A stretch of DNA of 64,000 nt, taken from Ichthyophis bannanicus. Lineage: Eukaryota; Chordata; Amphibia; Gymnophiona; Ichthyophiidae. Of the stretch, positions 63,826 through 64,000 are shown one piece after another. Within the stretch, counting starts at the first letter, position 1, and every line of letters starts with the position of its first letter. The notes below the pieces were generated by a model, which saw only the letters and a program-made list of their open reading frames with translations, ran no database searches and was not told where the DNA came from. The DNA is taken from assembly GCA_033557465.1 (NCBI GenBank), contig CM066035.1, forward strand, positions 907,835,309 through 907,899,308. The letters are read 5' to 3'. A program made the position numbers and the translations under genes.

Positions 63826-64000
63826 GGGTATGTTTACTAAACTGCGTTAGTGTGATTCGCGTTAGGAGCCGCGGTAGAGACAGAAATCCTAAATAAGGAC
63901 ATGGGCGGTACATCGTTACCGATAACGCGCGTTACCAGGCGCCATAAATGAACGAGCGCTACATGGCACGTTACCGCGCGTTAATCTTAAGAAGGCGCGC
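63826..64000 (+). mobile_element. Left end of a second Harbinger-type element (cut by window end)
   Basis: GGGTATGTTTACTAAACTGC matches 6836 onward, and the next 130 bases follow the same CpG-rich subterminal sequence (TTCGCGTTAGGAGCCGCGGT, GACATGGGCGGTACATCGTT). TAA precedes it at 63822-63824. The rest lies outside the window. Confidence 0.8.

Overview
This window looks like intergenic DNA from a large, repeat-dense vertebrate genome. I could support no host protein-coding gene, rRNA gene or functional tRNA gene. Nearly every recognisable segment is a transposable element or a fragment of one: CR1 and L2 LINEs, a BovB/RTE LINE, Penelope-like elements (PLEs), DIRS tyrosine-recombinase retroelements, hAT, mariner and PIF/Harbinger-type DNA transposons, and CORE-type tRNA-derived SINEs. 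This mixture, especially abundant CR1 and L2 with PLE and DIRS, suggests an amphibian, and I suspect a caecilian. That is an inference from the repeat spectrum, not a demonstrated assignment.

Layout. 0.1-1.6 kb: two mariner copies in opposite orientation, one split by a CR1. 2.2-5.5 kb: a CR1 tail split by a 2.8-kb non-autonomous hAT element carrying a minisatellite (8-bp target duplication). 6.7-10.6 kb: a PLE GIY-YIG coding remnant split by a 3.3-kb Harbinger-type element (target duplication TAA) and by an L2-tailed insertion. 10.7-13 kb: two CR1 fragments. 13.6-15.6 kb: a PLE with inverted terminal copies. 15.8-16.0 kb: a palindromic MITE. 16.9-20.2 kb: a decayed L2-like LINE, followed by an opposing L2 fragment. 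21-22.6 kb: CR1 fragments. 23.4-23.9 kb: a small hAT element. 25.4-28.8 kb: a second copy of the minisatellite hAT, itself holding a snap-back PLE, inserted beside an L2 3' end. 30-34 kb: mostly unrecognised sequence with SINE, CR1 and MITE pieces. 35.1-37.4 kb: an L2 inserted in a Harbinger-like MITE. 37.6-39.1 kb: CR1-C with nested CR1-A. 39.8-41.3 kb: a fold-back derivative of the minisatellite hAT. 41.9-49.3 kb: CR1-C containing a long CR1-A containing a nearly intact BovB LINE. 49.8-50.7 kb: CR1-A. 50.7-52.9 kb: a third minisatellite-hAT copy, reversed. 53.4-60.5 kb: L2 and CR1-B pieces, a hAT MITE, and the 3' half of one DIRS element joined to the 5' half of another. 60.5-61.9 kb: a long inverted repeat with LTR-like features, split by a CORE-SINE. 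62.0-62.9 kb: a snap-back PLE. 63.8 kb to the end: the start of another Harbinger-type element.

The parts do not form an operon or pathway. They record successive insertions, and several are dated relative to each other by clean target-site duplications. The most intact coding sequence is the BovB ORF (45,141-48,332, minus), with one in-frame stop and a substituted endonuclease motif. CR1 subfamilies are called A (3' end with CTTATGTT-type octamers), B (3' end with TTTCTATGTTT) and C (3' end with TTACTATGTTACT-like sequence); these labels are mine.
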